Notes under the pieces: generated by a model
What the model saw: only the letters and a program-made list of their open reading frames with translations
Told to the model about the DNA's origin: nothing
Database searches by the model: none
Translations under genes and position numbers: made by a program
Shown: positions 37,588 through 46,681 of the stretch, piece by piece
Position numbering within the stretch: the first letter of the stretch is position 1
Layout: the number at the start of each line of letters is the position of its first letter
Source: Nitrospira sp.
Lineage (GTDB): Bacteria; Nitrospirota; Nitrospiria; Nitrospirales; Nitrospiraceae
Reading direction: 5' to 3'
Assembly: GCA_024998595.1 (NCBI GenBank)
Contig: JACOEK010000006.1
Span: 62,001-126,000 of the forward strand
Length of the DNA: 64,000 nt

Positions 37588-38550
37588 ATGTCTTCTAAGA
37601 TGACGGACGGAAGGACCATGCGGGACGGTCAGACGTTTTCCGCACGACTCAACAATGTCGTGACCACGGAACGGGAGTTCGATGAGCTGGTCACGAAGTC
37701 GCTGCCGGAATTGTTGGATCGCGCCACCAGCCAGACGAAGCGCTTCCTCCGGGAAACGAGTCAGTGGGGCGACGATATCACCCACGAAAAATTGGCGCTC
37801 CGCTGGGGCTATGAATTGGTGGAGCGATTTGTCGTCTTCGGCCGCACCGAAGTGCCCTGCAGACCGTTCTTTCTGTTGGATAGTTTGATCGCCAAATCCT
37901 TCAGCCAGCCGGACCCCTTGTGTTACCACAAGGAGCTGCTGACCCCGGTGGGAAGGTTTCTTGATGGACTGGCATCCCGCGCCGTCGTCAGTCGCGATGC
38001 GCTGATCGCGCTCTTCTATCACTTTTACGGGTTCAGTCAGGCCCATGTGGTGAAGCTGCTGGGGTTTGGACAGGCGGAAAGCCAACGCGTCTATAAGAAC
38101 TTCGAGCGGTGGCGCCAATCCGGGTGGCAACGCACCATGAACGAAACCGGATTAAGCGGCCCGGAAATAGAAATACTGGAACAGGAATTACGTACCAGGC
38201 CAGACCACCTCAACAACGAAGTGGATCGGCTGATGCCTGTCCTGCAGTCGCATTACCGAAAGAGCGAACCGGAACATTATCCCTGCTTGTCGGAACAGAA
38301 GTGGGGGCAATTATTTCACGATGACTACGGCCACGACTACCGCGTCTGGCATCTGGCGTTTTGCCGCGATTGTTTTCTGGAAGTCGCAGATCGCCGGCAA
38401 GCCGAGGTCAGCGGCGGGTTAAAGCCGCAAGTCAATCTCCATATACATCCGCTGAAAAAGGGAGGCGTTCTCGCTCTCTTTGGAGGCGATCGGGGAGGAC
38501 GGCATCATGGAAGCACCAGAGCTCAACGACTATCGCGCACATCTGCTTGA
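37588..38550 (+). CDS. Sigma-factor-like helix-turn-helix protein (putative)
   Basis: A roughly 320-residue protein. The middle (about residues 145-190 from this start) reads ALFYHFYGFSQAHVVKLLGFGQAESQRV, the layout of sigma-70 region 4 helices with a 'YGFSQ' first helix and a recognition helix. N-terminal helices could be region 2 (LVTKSLPELLDRATSQTKRF). The C-terminus has Cys-rich PEHYPCLSEQ and FCRDCFLEV. The start is uncertain: ATG at 37588, 37600 or 37621; an upstream TTG at 37513 is unlikely. It overlaps the next gene by 44 bases. The sigma-like call rests on the HTH only. Confidence 0.5.
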   Translation: MSSKMTDGRTMRDGQTFSARLNNVVTTEREFDELVTKSLPELLDRATSQTKRFLRETSQWGDDITHEKLALRWGYELVERFVVFGRTEVPCRPFFLLDSLIAKSFSQPDPLCYHKELLTPVGRFLDGLASRAVVSRDALIALFYHFYGFSQAHVVKLLGFGQAESQRVYKNFERWRQSGWQRTMNETGLSGPEIEILEQELRTRPDHLNNEVDRLMPVLQSHYRKSEPEHYPCLSEQKWGQLFHDDYGHDYRVWHLAFCRDCFLEVADRRQAEVSGGLKPQVNLHIHPLKKGGVLALFGGDRGGRHHGSTRAQRLSRTSA

Positions 38551-39808
38551 CGCGCTGGATGACCAGCCGCGCCGCGCGGCGGAAGAACGCCCTGGGTTTC
38601 TCCAGGTGTTGGTCAATCACGAGCGCATCGGCACGCTGAATTGCGCGCAGACCGATCCCTCCTTCGCCTATACGGCTCGTGAGCGCAGCATTCAACACCT
38701 CGAACTCCGAAGCGAGTCCGGCGTGCTGATCGGAGGCTGCGTGGCCCCCGAAGCCGGTCAGAAGAACGTGCGTGTCCCCGTCGGCAAAGGGAGCCTGACC
38801 CTCCACGTTCAAAACCATTTCGATGGCGGTTCCCTGCGGGTGCAGTACGAAGTCGCCCCTGGTTGGTGGTCTCAACTGGCCACGGCGATCGGCCTGCCAG
38901 CCGGCGCCACCGTGCCCCCGGCACAGGGCAGCCCGGTGTGGACCATGACGACGGCCTTCGCACAAGTCGTGCTGGCCATCGGAGTCGTCGCATTGCTGGC
39001 TGAACGGATTCCGACGTGGGTGGGCTCTGAGGATCGTGCGCACCAGTTGGAGGAAGAGCTGGCCGCGCGGCAATCAACGCAGGATCAGATCGATCAGGTT
39101 CACCAGCAACTGGCGCAGCTCGTCGAATCGCAAACGGCCGCACTGGCTGTCTCGCGCGCCGAGCAGGATCGCATTGCGCAATTGAATACGCTCATCGATA
39201 CCGTGGCCCATACCCAGCAACGCCTCAACGCCCAAGTGGTCGCCGTTCAGGAAGACCTCAAGACCGTGAAAATCGATGTCGCGCAGGAAGTGCAAACCGG
39301 TATGAAGGTCGCCGTTAATGCGGTTGAAGCCGACCGTGAACTGGTGCGGCAGGATCTCCAGGCGGTGAAGTCGGTCAATGAAACCCTGGTGAAACAGGTC
39401 GCGCTGCTGGAAAGTCGTAATCGAGAGTTACATGCCCGGCTGGCGTTAACTTCATTGGAGGTCGCCAAAGCCAATGCCTCGTCCAAGCCCGCGGTGGTGG
39501 CAAAAAACGAGCTACCGAAGGAGACCGCTGCACCGACCGTGGTCCCGGTGTCGGACAATCTTCGCGAGGCAGACCGCCAAGCCTTCATGTTCTGGGTCGC
39601 ATTTCAGGACGGCACGACGGAAAAGAGCATTGAAGATCTGGTGCAAGAACTCAACGGGATCAAGAAAGGGCCGATGAAGTCGGGATGGTATTCCGTGGAA
39701 GTGAATCTGCCCAATCCTGAACCACCGGATCGCTTTCTGGAGTCTGTGAAACGAGCCAAGATCGTAAAGTCGGTCGTGACGAGCAAAGCCATGCCTCCGG
39801 CGCAATAG
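38507..39808 (+). CDS. Single-pass membrane protein with periplasmic coiled coil, possible anti-sigma-like partner
   Basis: A 433-residue protein. A cytoplasmic-type N-terminus with a beta-rich segment (about 30-130) is followed by one membrane helix (FAQVVLAIGVVALLAERI near residue 150), a long coiled coil with repeated Gln/Glu/Ala (about 170-320), and a small beta-rich C-terminal domain (DRQAFMFWVAFQDG). GGGGAGG precedes ATG 38507. The large overlap with the sigma-like gene implies coexpression. A role as a transmembrane regulator of that protein is proposed from the pair arrangement only. Confidence 0.55.
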   Translation: MEAPELNDYRAHLLDALDDQPRRAAEERPGFLQVLVNHERIGTLNCAQTDPSFAYTARERSIQHLELRSESGVLIGGCVAPEAGQKNVRVPVGKGSLTLHVQNHFDGGSLRVQYEVAPGWWSQLATAIGLPAGATVPPAQGSPVWTMTTAFAQVVLAIGVVALLAERIPTWVGSEDRAHQLEEELAARQSTQDQIDQVHQQLAQLVESQTAALAVSRAEQDRIAQLNTLIDTVAHTQQRLNAQVVAVQEDLKTVKIDVAQEVQTGMKVAVNAVEADRELVRQDLQAVKSVNETLVKQVALLESRNRELHARLALTSLEVAKANASSKPAVVAKNELPKETAAPTVVPVSDNLREADRQAFMFWVAFQDGTTEKSIEDLVQELNGIKKGPMKSGWYSVEVNLPNPEPPDRFLESVKRAKIVKSVVTSKAMPPAQ

Positions 39809-39937
39809 CCACGATCTCCTCTCAGCACCGTAATCCACCCGGCACGGTCGGCGTCTGCCTCCAGCGATGGAATCGCTCCCTGCCTCGCCGGGGATGTGCT
39901 GTCAATCATCGTCTTCGGACCCCATACAGGAGGGACC

Positions 39938-41170
39938 ATGTCGGATTTTCATCAGAACGGTCTCGTGACCGTGTTGCACCGCCTCGGCGACTCCAATCTT
40001 GAGCAATTGGAAAAAGAACTGGAGCGGCATGCGGCCTCGAACCCGATCGCCCTCGTCCTCCCCTCACTCTATTCCGAGCTGGAAAATCCCGCGCTCAAAC
40101 ATATCGTTCAAGTGCTGAAAGACATCCGGTATGTCAACGAGATCGTCATCTCGCTGGATCGCGCGTCGGCGTTGGAATTCCGTTTGGCCAAGCAATTTTT
40201 TTCCGTGCTGCCGCAGAGAGTGCGCATCGTCTGGAACGACGGGGCCGGTATTCAAGACATCCTCAAACTGTTGGCGCATGCGGAACTCGACACCGGATTG
40301 CAGGGAAAAGGCCGAGGCTGCTGGATGGCCTTCGGATATGTCCTGGCCCGCGGAGAAAGCAACGTCATCGCATTACACGACTGTGACATTCTCAGCTACA
40401 ACCGTGAATACCTCGCCCGACTCTGCTACCCGATCGTCAACACCAATCTGGGTTACGAATTCTGTAAGGGCTACTACAGCCGGGTGACGAATCGCCTGCA
40501 CGGCCGGGTCACGCGACTGTATTTCACCCCGCTGATTCGAAGCCTCCAGCAGATCGCCGGCGCCCATCCGTTGCTGACCTTTCTCGACAGCTTTCGATAT
40601 CCGCTGGCGGGAGAATTTGCCATGGTGCGGGATCTGGCCTGGATCAACCGCGTGCCCGGCGACTGGGGGCTGGAAGTCGGCGTTCTGTCCGAGATCTATC
40701 GCAACTGCGCGCTCAGGCGGATTTGCCAAGCCGATATCGCCGATGCCTATGAACACAAGCACCAGGGGTTGTCGGCAGATAACGCCGAGCAGGGTCTTCA
40801 GAAGATGTGCGTGGACATCACGAAGTCGTTGTTCCGGAACCTCGCGAGCGAAGGAGTCGTGTTATCGGAAGCCGTGCTCAAGACTTTGCGGGCGACCTAC
40901 CTGCAGGCTGCTCAAGAAGCCATTACCCGGTATCAGAATGATGCCGCCATCAACAGCCTGCAGTTTGACCGCCACGCGGAACGAATGGCGGTGGAAGTGT
41001 TCCTGAAAGGGATGAAGATTGCTACCGAAGCGTTCCTGGAAGACCCGTTGGGCGTGCCGATGATCTCCAACTGGAGCCGGGTCACGGGCGCGATTCCGGA
41101 TATTTTCGAACGCCTCATCGGCGCCGTCGAGCGGGACCATGAATGGGACCCCGTCGGAGACCGGGTGTAA
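39938..41170 (+). CDS. GT81-like glycosyltransferase, possible glucosyl-3-phosphoglycerate synthase
   Basis: A 410-residue GT-A enzyme. ALHDCDIL (about residue 155) is the metal-binding DxD-like motif. GYYSRVTNRLHGRVTRLYFTPLIRSL, FRYPLAGEFAMVRDLAW and DWGLEVGVLSEIYR follow the order seen in GpgS, which joins glucose to 3-phosphoglycerate. AGGAGG precedes ATG 39938, so the upstream ATG at 39896 is rejected. Proximity to glgX suggests compatible-solute or storage-sugar metabolism. Mannosyl-3-phosphoglycerate synthase is an alternative; the sugar cannot be read from sequence alone. Confidence 0.68.
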   Translation: MSDFHQNGLVTVLHRLGDSNLEQLEKELERHAASNPIALVLPSLYSELENPALKHIVQVLKDIRYVNEIVISLDRASALEFRLAKQFFSVLPQRVRIVWNDGAGIQDILKLLAHAELDTGLQGKGRGCWMAFGYVLARGESNVIALHDCDILSYNREYLARLCYPIVNTNLGYEFCKGYYSRVTNRLHGRVTRLYFTPLIRSLQQIAGAHPLLTFLDSFRYPLAGEFAMVRDLAWINRVPGDWGLEVGVLSEIYRNCALRRICQADIADAYEHKHQGLSADNAEQGLQKMCVDITKSLFRNLASEGVVLSEAVLKTLRATYLQAAQEAITRYQNDAAINSLQFDRHAERMAVEVFLKGMKIATEAFLEDPLGVPMISNWSRVTGAIPDIFERLIGAVERDHEWDPVGDRV

Positions 41171-41459
41171 CCTTGCCAAGGCTTGCCCTTCTTCCGGTCG
41201 TCCTTTCTTCGCCCGTCTGCCTGACAATCACTCCGCCATAAGATCCACGTCGATTCTTCGCCCTGAGTCACTGTGCGAGTGACCCCGCTGAACACATTGT
41301 CTGGATCTTGACTCCGTTTCTTTTCTGTTTCCCTATACTCGCATTCCAAACATCGTGCACTTTGAGGAGTAGATAGGTCGACGTTGCGCGTATCACGTTC
41401 GTGAAACGCTGAGGCATATGAATGACGACAGGCTTGCCGAAAGAATCCTCATGCCACGT
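41171..41459. other. Convergent intergenic stretch between glycosyltransferase and glgX
   Basis: A weak hairpin with arms GTCACT (41267-41272) and AGTGAC (41278-41283) could end transcripts of one or both genes. A TTGACT at 41308 and TATACT at 41334 are 20 bases apart, too far for a good promoter. No gene seen. Confidence 0.4.
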
Positions 41460-43595
41460 CTAGACAGGGATCACGTCTGCCGCCTTCTTCGCACCCAACA
41501 CCAGTAACACCAGCGAGCGATCCGTCAACAAGTACTGCTCTCCCATCTTAAAAGTTTGGTCTTGAGGGCCTTCCGGCACATTGGTATCGAGCAGAAGAGA
41601 CCATTCTGACGCACCGACACAGGTGGGCAGTGTGAATTGGACAGGCTCGTGATGGCCGTTAACGAGGACTAATACCGTCACGTCCTTCCCCGGTTGGCGA
41701 AGCCCGGTGGTCGGCGCCCGCCCGTCCAGCAACATCCCAAAACAGTGGATGGTGGAATCGGTCCAGTGGTGCTCTTCCATCGGCCCGCCATTGGCGTTGA
41801 TCCAGGTCACGTCCCGAACGTCGGAATCCTCGGCAGGCTGCCCTGTCAAAAAAAGATTGCGCCGCAAAATCGGATAATGGTGACGGAAGGCAATCAGTTG
41901 CTGGACGAATCGAAACAGGGATGAGCGTGTGTCGAGCAGAGACCAATCCACCCAGCTGATTTCGTTATCCTGACAATAGGCATTGTTGTTACCGCCTTGG
42001 GTACGCCCGAATTCATCGCCTGCCAGCACCATGGGCGTCCCTTGGGAAAGGAGTAAGGTCGCCATGAGGTTGCGCATCTGGCGATCGCGCAACGCGTTGA
42101 TCGCTGCAACCTCCGTCGGCCCCTCGGCGCCACAATTCCACGACCGATTGTTGGAGGAGCCATCCTGGTTGTCCTCCCCATTGGCCTCGTTATGTTTCTC
42201 GTTAAACGACACCACATCATGCAGCGTAAAACCATCGTGCGCCGTGACGAAATTCACACACGACCAGGGCCGCCTGCCTTGATGATTGAAGACCGACGCC
42301 GACGCACAGAGCCGATCTGCGAGGGCTGTGGCAGTCAGTTCGCCGCGCCAAAAATCGCGTACATCGTCCCGAAACTTGTCGTTCCACTCGGCCCATCCAG
42401 GAGGAAATCCCCCCACTTGATAACCACCCGGGCCACAATCCCAGGGCTCGGCGATCAGTTTCACCGTGGCCAGCACGGGGTCCTGACTACAGACCTTTAA
42501 AAACCCGCTTCGATTATCAAAGCCATTCGGCTCGCGCGCCAGAATCGTCCCCAGGTCGAACCGGAACCCATCGACGTGCATCTGTTGCACGGCATACCGC
42601 AAGCTATCGGTCACTAATTGGATGACGCGAGGATGGCTCAGATTCAACGTGTTTCCCGTCCCCGTATCGTTGATGTAATAACGCTGTTGCTCGGGTTGCA
42701 GACGGTAATAGCTGGCATTATCGATGCCCTTGAAGGACAGCGTGGGTCCGAGTTCATTGCCTTCGGCGGTATGGTTGTAGACCACGTCCAGAATGACTTC
42801 CAGGCCCGCGTCATGCAAACGGGCAATCATTTCTTTGCATTCTCGAACACTGTCAGGCCGATTCGCGGCGTACCGCGGATCCGGCGCAAAAAAGCCAATG
42901 CTGTTATAGCCCCAATAATTGGTGAGCCCTTTATCCAGCAGGTGACTATCATTCACAAAGGTGTGGATCGGAAGCAGTTCAATGGAGGTGACCCCCAGCG
43001 ATTGCAGATAGGTCAGAACCTCCTTGGTCGCCAGCCCCTCATAGGTGCCTTGGAGAGCGGGTGGCACTGAAGGATGGCGTTTCGTAAAACCCCGCACATG
43101 CATCTCATAAATAATGGTGTCATCCCACGGGACTGCCTTTCGATCTCGCGGCCCCGACCAATCGAAGTTCTGATCGACCACGGTGCACTTGGGCATAAAC
43201 GGCGCGCTGTCGCGCTCATCAAACGTCAAGTCATCACCGGATTCCATCTGATAGCCGAACAGCGCCGGATTCCACTGCAGCTCGCCCATGTGGGCATAGG
43301 CGTACGGATCGAGGAGTAATTTATTTGGATTAAAACGGTGTCCTGCTTCAGGCTCATAGGGGCCATGAACCCGATAACCATAGGGCGTCCCCGGATTGAT
43401 GCCGGGTAGATACCCGTGCCAAATCTCATCCGTATATTCGGGCAAAGAAACACGTTCGATTTCTTTTTCCCCGGTCGCGTCGAAGAGGCATAACTCAACT
43501 TTCGTCGCGTGGGCGGAAAAGAGGCTGAAATTGGTCCCCTGGCCGTCCCATGTGGCACCGCGTGGCGTGAGACGCCCTTCACGCACTTCCGTCAT
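41460..43595 (-). CDS. glgX: Glycogen debranching enzyme GlgX (GH13)
   Basis: A 711-residue isoamylase-type enzyme. CBM48-like N-terminal domain (about 5-110), GH13 barrel with catalytic Asp in GFRFDLGT, acid/base Glu in LIAEPWDCGPGGY and FVTAHDGFT with the transition-state Asp. It hydrolyses alpha-1,6 branches of glycogen, typically the short branches left by phosphorylase. GAGGAG nine bases before ATG 43595 selects this start over 43616 and 43682. No phosphorylase or synthase is in the window. Regulation unknown. Confidence 0.93.
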   Translation of the reverse strand: MTEVREGRLTPRGATWDGQGTNFSLFSAHATKVELCLFDATGEKEIERVSLPEYTDEIWHGYLPGINPGTPYGYRVHGPYEPEAGHRFNPNKLLLDPYAYAHMGELQWNPALFGYQMESGDDLTFDERDSAPFMPKCTVVDQNFDWSGPRDRKAVPWDDTIIYEMHVRGFTKRHPSVPPALQGTYEGLATKEVLTYLQSLGVTSIELLPIHTFVNDSHLLDKGLTNYWGYNSIGFFAPDPRYAANRPDSVRECKEMIARLHDAGLEVILDVVYNHTAEGNELGPTLSFKGIDNASYYRLQPEQQRYYINDTGTGNTLNLSHPRVIQLVTDSLRYAVQQMHVDGFRFDLGTILAREPNGFDNRSGFLKVCSQDPVLATVKLIAEPWDCGPGGYQVGGFPPGWAEWNDKFRDDVRDFWRGELTATALADRLCASASVFNHQGRRPWSCVNFVTAHDGFTLHDVVSFNEKHNEANGEDNQDGSSNNRSWNCGAEGPTEVAAINALRDRQMRNLMATLLLSQGTPMVLAGDEFGRTQGGNNNAYCQDNEISWVDWSLLDTRSSLFRFVQQLIAFRHHYPILRRNLFLTGQPAEDSDVRDVTWINANGGPMEEHHWTDSTIHCFGMLLDGRAPTTGLRQPGKDVTVLVLVNGHHEPVQFTLPTCVGASEWSLLLDTNVPEGPQDQTFKMGEQYLLTDRSLVLLVLGAKKAADVIPV

Positions 43596-43886
43596 GATGC
43601 TGTACTCCTCGTCCATTAAGAAAAGAAAACGTCGCCCGGGGGCATAGCGGCGGCATAGCAAATGAGGCGGGCCCCCTGTCATCGGGTCAATTGCGGGAAT
43701 ACCCTAGCATTCCAGCGCCCACCTGTACGCTAGTGAAGCCCCTTGGCGAGTCACCCGGCTTCTTGACCGTGGGCCTGCCCGACGTACGGATGTCCCTGAG
43801 GGAAGACGCACCCTTCTCCCTACATCTGCTGGAGACGCGCACGTGACAGATCGTATTCAAGACATGCGGCGCCAGCTTTGCCTCAC
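43596..43886. other. Intergenic stretch with no gene seen
   Basis: About 290 bases between the start of glgX and the stop of the small DUF3309 gene. It presumably holds the leftward glgX promoter, but no box pair stood out. Confidence 0.4.
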
Positions 43887-44054
43887 CTAGCTTTTCAGCG
43901 CTCCTCGTCTTCCACTTAACGCGATGACGAGTACGATCAAAAGGAGAAGGCCCAATCCACCCGAGGGGTAGTAACCCCAGCCACTGCTATACGGCCACGT
44001 GGGCAGCGCACCCAAAAGCAGCAGGACGAGGATGACAAGGACGATGTTATTCAT
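43887..44054 (-). CDS. DUF3309 small membrane protein
   Basis: A 55-residue hydrophobic protein, below the usual size cut-off. It has two hydrophobic helices around the motif LGALPTWPYSSGWGYYPSGG, which is highly characteristic of DUF3309. AGGAGA lies eight bases before ATG 44054. The family is membrane-associated and of unknown function, often near stress genes. Its neighbour at 44569 is a hemerythrin, but they point in opposite directions. Confidence 0.82.
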   Translation of the reverse strand: MNNIVLVILVLLLLGALPTWPYSSGWGYYPSGGLGLLLLIVLVIALSGRRGALKS

Positions 44055-44568
44055 GAAGATCTCTCCTTTTTAAAGATGCCTGTCACAACCTACAGGGAGA
44101 CCCGTTGGGGAGAGCCTGGGGATATCCCTTGTAGAAGCGTGAATGAACCCAAGGAAGCCACGAGGCTGTTAGGAGAGATGCAATCAAAACAGTTGGAGAC
44201 TCATAGTTCGTGATCTTCTTCGGACTATGCAGACTAGGCGCCGCCACCGAGGCCATTTCCGAACGTCAAGCGCCATGTCGATCCCGTGGATGCCTCAATT
44301 GCCTGTCATGTGCGGAACCACCAGGTCCCTCGCGCCCCACCAACATTTAAAGCAGTAACTCGGCGTTTCCCAGGACAGATCCATCCTTCTACAAGAGACG
44401 CCTGAGATATTCTCGCGGTCCAGGGCTTTGCCCAGCACATCCCCTTCAGCGCATGCATTACACTCATTCATACGGAGTCGTACAAGACCACCGCGCAAGT
44501 AGCCACCCGCGTTCTAGCAACCGCGTCGGACCATTCACTTCACTTCTCAAGCCCAGAGGGAGATATCT
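44055..44568. other. Intergenic region, 514 bases
   Basis: Divergent space between the DUF3309 gene (leftward) and the hemerythrin gene (rightward). A leftward 58-67 codon frame at 44295-44498 has two CxxC pairs but no ribosome site and is not called. No promoter or RNA gene is evident. Confidence 0.4.
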
Positions 44569-45066
44569 ATGACCAGCAAAGCAGGATTCGCGTCAGGCGT
44601 AATAGACATGTTGAAAGAGGACCACCAGAAAGTACAGGGACTCTTCGAGGAGTATGAATCTGCCGAAGGGAATCAACGTTCGGAAATTGCCGCGACAGCG
44701 ATTATGGAACTGGAAATTCATGCCGAATTGGAAGAAACGATCATCTACCCGGCGATTCGGGAGGAAATCGAAGAGGACGATCTGATGAACGAGGCTGTGG
44801 AAGAGCACCATCTCGTCCATGTGTTGATCAAAGAACTGAAGAAGCTCAAATCAAGCGATGAAAAATTCCAGGCGAAGTTCACGGTACTCGGTGAATTGGT
44901 GAAGCATCACATCAAAGAGGAAGAAGATGAGATGTTGCCAAAAGCCGAAAAGAGCGACATTGATTGGGAAGCGTTGGAGACGACCGTGATGAAGCGCAAG
45001 GAAGCACTGGTCAGCAAAGGGATGCCAGCCGGGACAAAGAAGACCGCATCCAAACGCCGCGGGTAG
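44569..45066 (+). CDS. Hemerythrin-like HHE-domain protein
   Basis: A 165-residue four-helix protein. DHQKVQGLFEEYE, EIHAELEETIIYP and EEHHLVHVLIKELKK, then VKHHIKEEEDEMLP, give the His/Glu ligands for a di-iron centre. It could bind oxygen or respond to iron or nitric oxide. The tail is basic (KGMPAGTKKTASKRRG). AGAGGGAG precedes ATG 44569. Stand-alone gene. HHE proteins of this type in other bacteria protect against oxidative or nitrosative stress; that is family knowledge, not shown here. Confidence 0.85.
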   Translation: MTSKAGFASGVIDMLKEDHQKVQGLFEEYESAEGNQRSEIAATAIMELEIHAELEETIIYPAIREEIEEDDLMNEAVEEHHLVHVLIKELKKLKSSDEKFQAKFTVLGELVKHHIKEEEDEMLPKAEKSDIDWEALETTVMKRKEALVSKGMPAGTKKTASKRRG

Positions 45067-45097
45067 CACGCGCGCAACCGCTCCTGTCTTCAGACTC

Positions 45098-45415
45098 TTA
45101 TGAAGACAGAGGCGGGCGTGGCTCCCATTGGCCTATCGGCCAACCCATACCTTCCTGAACCCCCTCATGCAATTTGTTCAACACCGTAAAGGCTATATCG
45201 ATGTGAATCGCATCGTTCGCATTCATCCATTCGACACAGTCTATAAGCTGGTGTGGATCAATGAGGTTAAAATAGTCGTGTCGTTTATCTGAGTCCTGAA
45301 TACACGGAAGTTTTGTAACACTTCCTCTCTCGAGAATGGTCATCCTTACCCTATGCCCGTCTGCCCAGCCTGTGAATGGTTCTTCGTAAGGTTGAGGTGA
45401 TTCCATCCGGTGCAT
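45098..45415 (-). CDS. Hypothetical protein, 105 residues
   Basis: A leftward frame with protein-like composition (EEPFTGWADGHRVRMTILERG, then DPHQLIDCVEWMNANDAIHIDI). No family is recognised. Starts at 45415 or 45406 lack a clear ribosome site. Evidence that it is real: it is divergent from the LuxR regulator gene and a perfect 14-base palindrome lies between them. Possible cytoplasmic helix/strand protein; no membrane segment or signal. Confidence 0.45.
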   Translation of the reverse strand: MHRMESPQPYEEPFTGWADGHRVRMTILERGSVTKLPCIQDSDKRHDYFNLIDPHQLIDCVEWMNANDAIHIDIAFTVLNKLHEGVQEGMGWPIGQWEPRPPLSS

Positions 45416-45430
45416 GTCATCATTATTCTA

Positions 45431-45444
45431 CAAATGTACATTTG
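45431..45444. promoter_or_regulatory. Perfect 14-base palindrome in a divergent promoter region
   Basis: CAAATGTACATTTG reads the same on both strands. It lies 16 bases before the hypothetical gene start (45415) and 73 bases before the LuxR regulator start (45518), a typical spot for a dimeric repressor or activator operator. The protein that binds it is unknown; the adjacent LuxR regulator is one candidate. Confidence 0.45.
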
Positions 45445-45517
45445 AACAAACGGAACCCTTCTGTTACGGTGAATTTGGCACCCCCTTGTCTGTGAATCAA
45501 CGAATGAGGTGTAGTCG

Positions 45518-46150
45518 ATGCTACACGTCCTGCTGGGCGACGATCACGCCCTCTTCCGTCGGGGGGCGCGCGACTTCCTTCTTCAGAACTTCGCCCCCAT
45601 TCTAGTTGAGGAGGCCGAATGCGGCGCAGAGATGATCCGGCTCGCGGAAACGATGCCGTGGGACGTGTGCGTCATGGACATCACTATGCCTGCGACATCC
45701 GGAATCGATCTTCTATGCGACCTTATGCGCATCCAGCCCACGATGCCTGTATTAGCCTTGACCATGCATCCGGAAAGTCTGTATGCGGCAAGAATGATTC
45801 GCGCAGGCGCGAGAGGATATTTGAACAAGGCTGCCTCGTCGGATCAATTGGTCGCCGCGGTGAATACCCTGCTGTCAGGAAAGAAGTTCATTACGCCCCG
45901 GGTTGCCGAATGCCTCGCCGAGGCAGTCGCGCGGGAATCCCTGCACGCGCCACATGAACTCCTTTCGAACCGTGAGTTTCAGGTGTTTTTGATGCTGGCT
46001 TCAGGCAAGGCCCTCAAAGAAATAGGAGCGGATCTCTTCATTAGCACCCCCACCGTCAGCACCTACCGGTCGCGAATACTTGAGAAGCTGAAGATTCAGA
46101 CCAATGCAGAACTTGTACGCTACGCGATTAAGAACTCTCTGATCGACTAG
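45518..46150 (+). CDS. LuxR/NarL-family response regulator
   Basis: A 210-residue regulator: receiver (about 1-120) with GDDH, CVMDITMP phosphoacceptor region and YLNKA, and a C-terminal LuxR HTH (about 145-205) with LSNREFQVFLMLASGKALKEIGADL. It should bind DNA when phosphorylated by a HisKA_3 kinase; the hybrid kinase at 46682-48412 is a nearby candidate. GAGG lies before ATG. There is a Cys-Val-Met-Asp phosphoacceptor strand. Target genes are not deducible. Confidence 0.88.
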   Translation: MLHVLLGDDHALFRRGARDFLLQNFAPILVEEAECGAEMIRLAETMPWDVCVMDITMPATSGIDLLCDLMRIQPTMPVLALTMHPESLYAARMIRAGARGYLNKAASSDQLVAAVNTLLSGKKFITPRVAECLAEAVARESLHAPHELLSNREFQVFLMLASGKALKEIGADLFISTPTVSTYRSRILEKLKIQTNAELVRYAIKNSLID

Positions 46151-46362
46151 TGAAGCAACTTCGAATTACCTCCGAGAGCGGCCTACCTTCGCCGATCGAT
46201 TTATGTTTGGTCGAGACGTAGCCTTCCGTCCAATTGTTTCTCCCAGGCGACTACACTCCACGCCCAACAGAGGAAAGAAACAGGGACAGGCCGACAAGGG
46301 GTGGGCCTAGTCCGCGTAAGGCTCGATCGCTCTTACGATAGCGTCATACGAAGGAGGGCCCT

Positions 46363-46593
46363 ATGCGCTGTCATCGATGTGAGAACATGATGTTTCCTAT
46401 AGACCTCGCTGATGAGGGAGGGGGACTGCTGGCTCCGCAATCCAATGCCTGGCGCTGCTTCGCCTGCGGCGACATCACAGATCCGTTAATTAGACTCAAT
46501 CGGAGCAAGAGCCTTAGTGTGGAGGGAAATAGAAGGGGCCCGCGACTGCTGAAAGCCACCGGGCTTGATACTCACGCGCGGCTTGCACACTAA
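46363..46593 (+). CDS. Small zinc-ribbon protein
   Basis: A 76-residue protein with two CxxC pairs, MRCHRCENM at the start and WRCFACGD near residue 40, the usual four-Cys zinc ribbon. A basic tail follows. AAGGAGGG precedes the ATG. Similar small ribbons flank this signalling region (56083-56370). Nucleic acid or protein binding is plausible; function is unknown. Confidence 0.7.
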   Translation: MRCHRCENMMFPIDLADEGGGLLAPQSNAWRCFACGDITDPLIRLNRSKSLSVEGNRRGPRLLKATGLDTHARLAH

Positions 46594-46681
46594 AACGCGC
46601 CAAGGAAGCGCTGGAGAACACTCGCTTGTCTTCGTCTAAGAGTTGTCCAGCCCCAGGGCCCGTTACTCTGGAGTGACCCTC

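Noticed and set aside
44295-44498. Leftward frame of 67 codons with CxxC pairs, possible zinc ribbon
   Set aside because: No ribosome site, weak protein-like composition and no family match; could be noise in a divergent gap.
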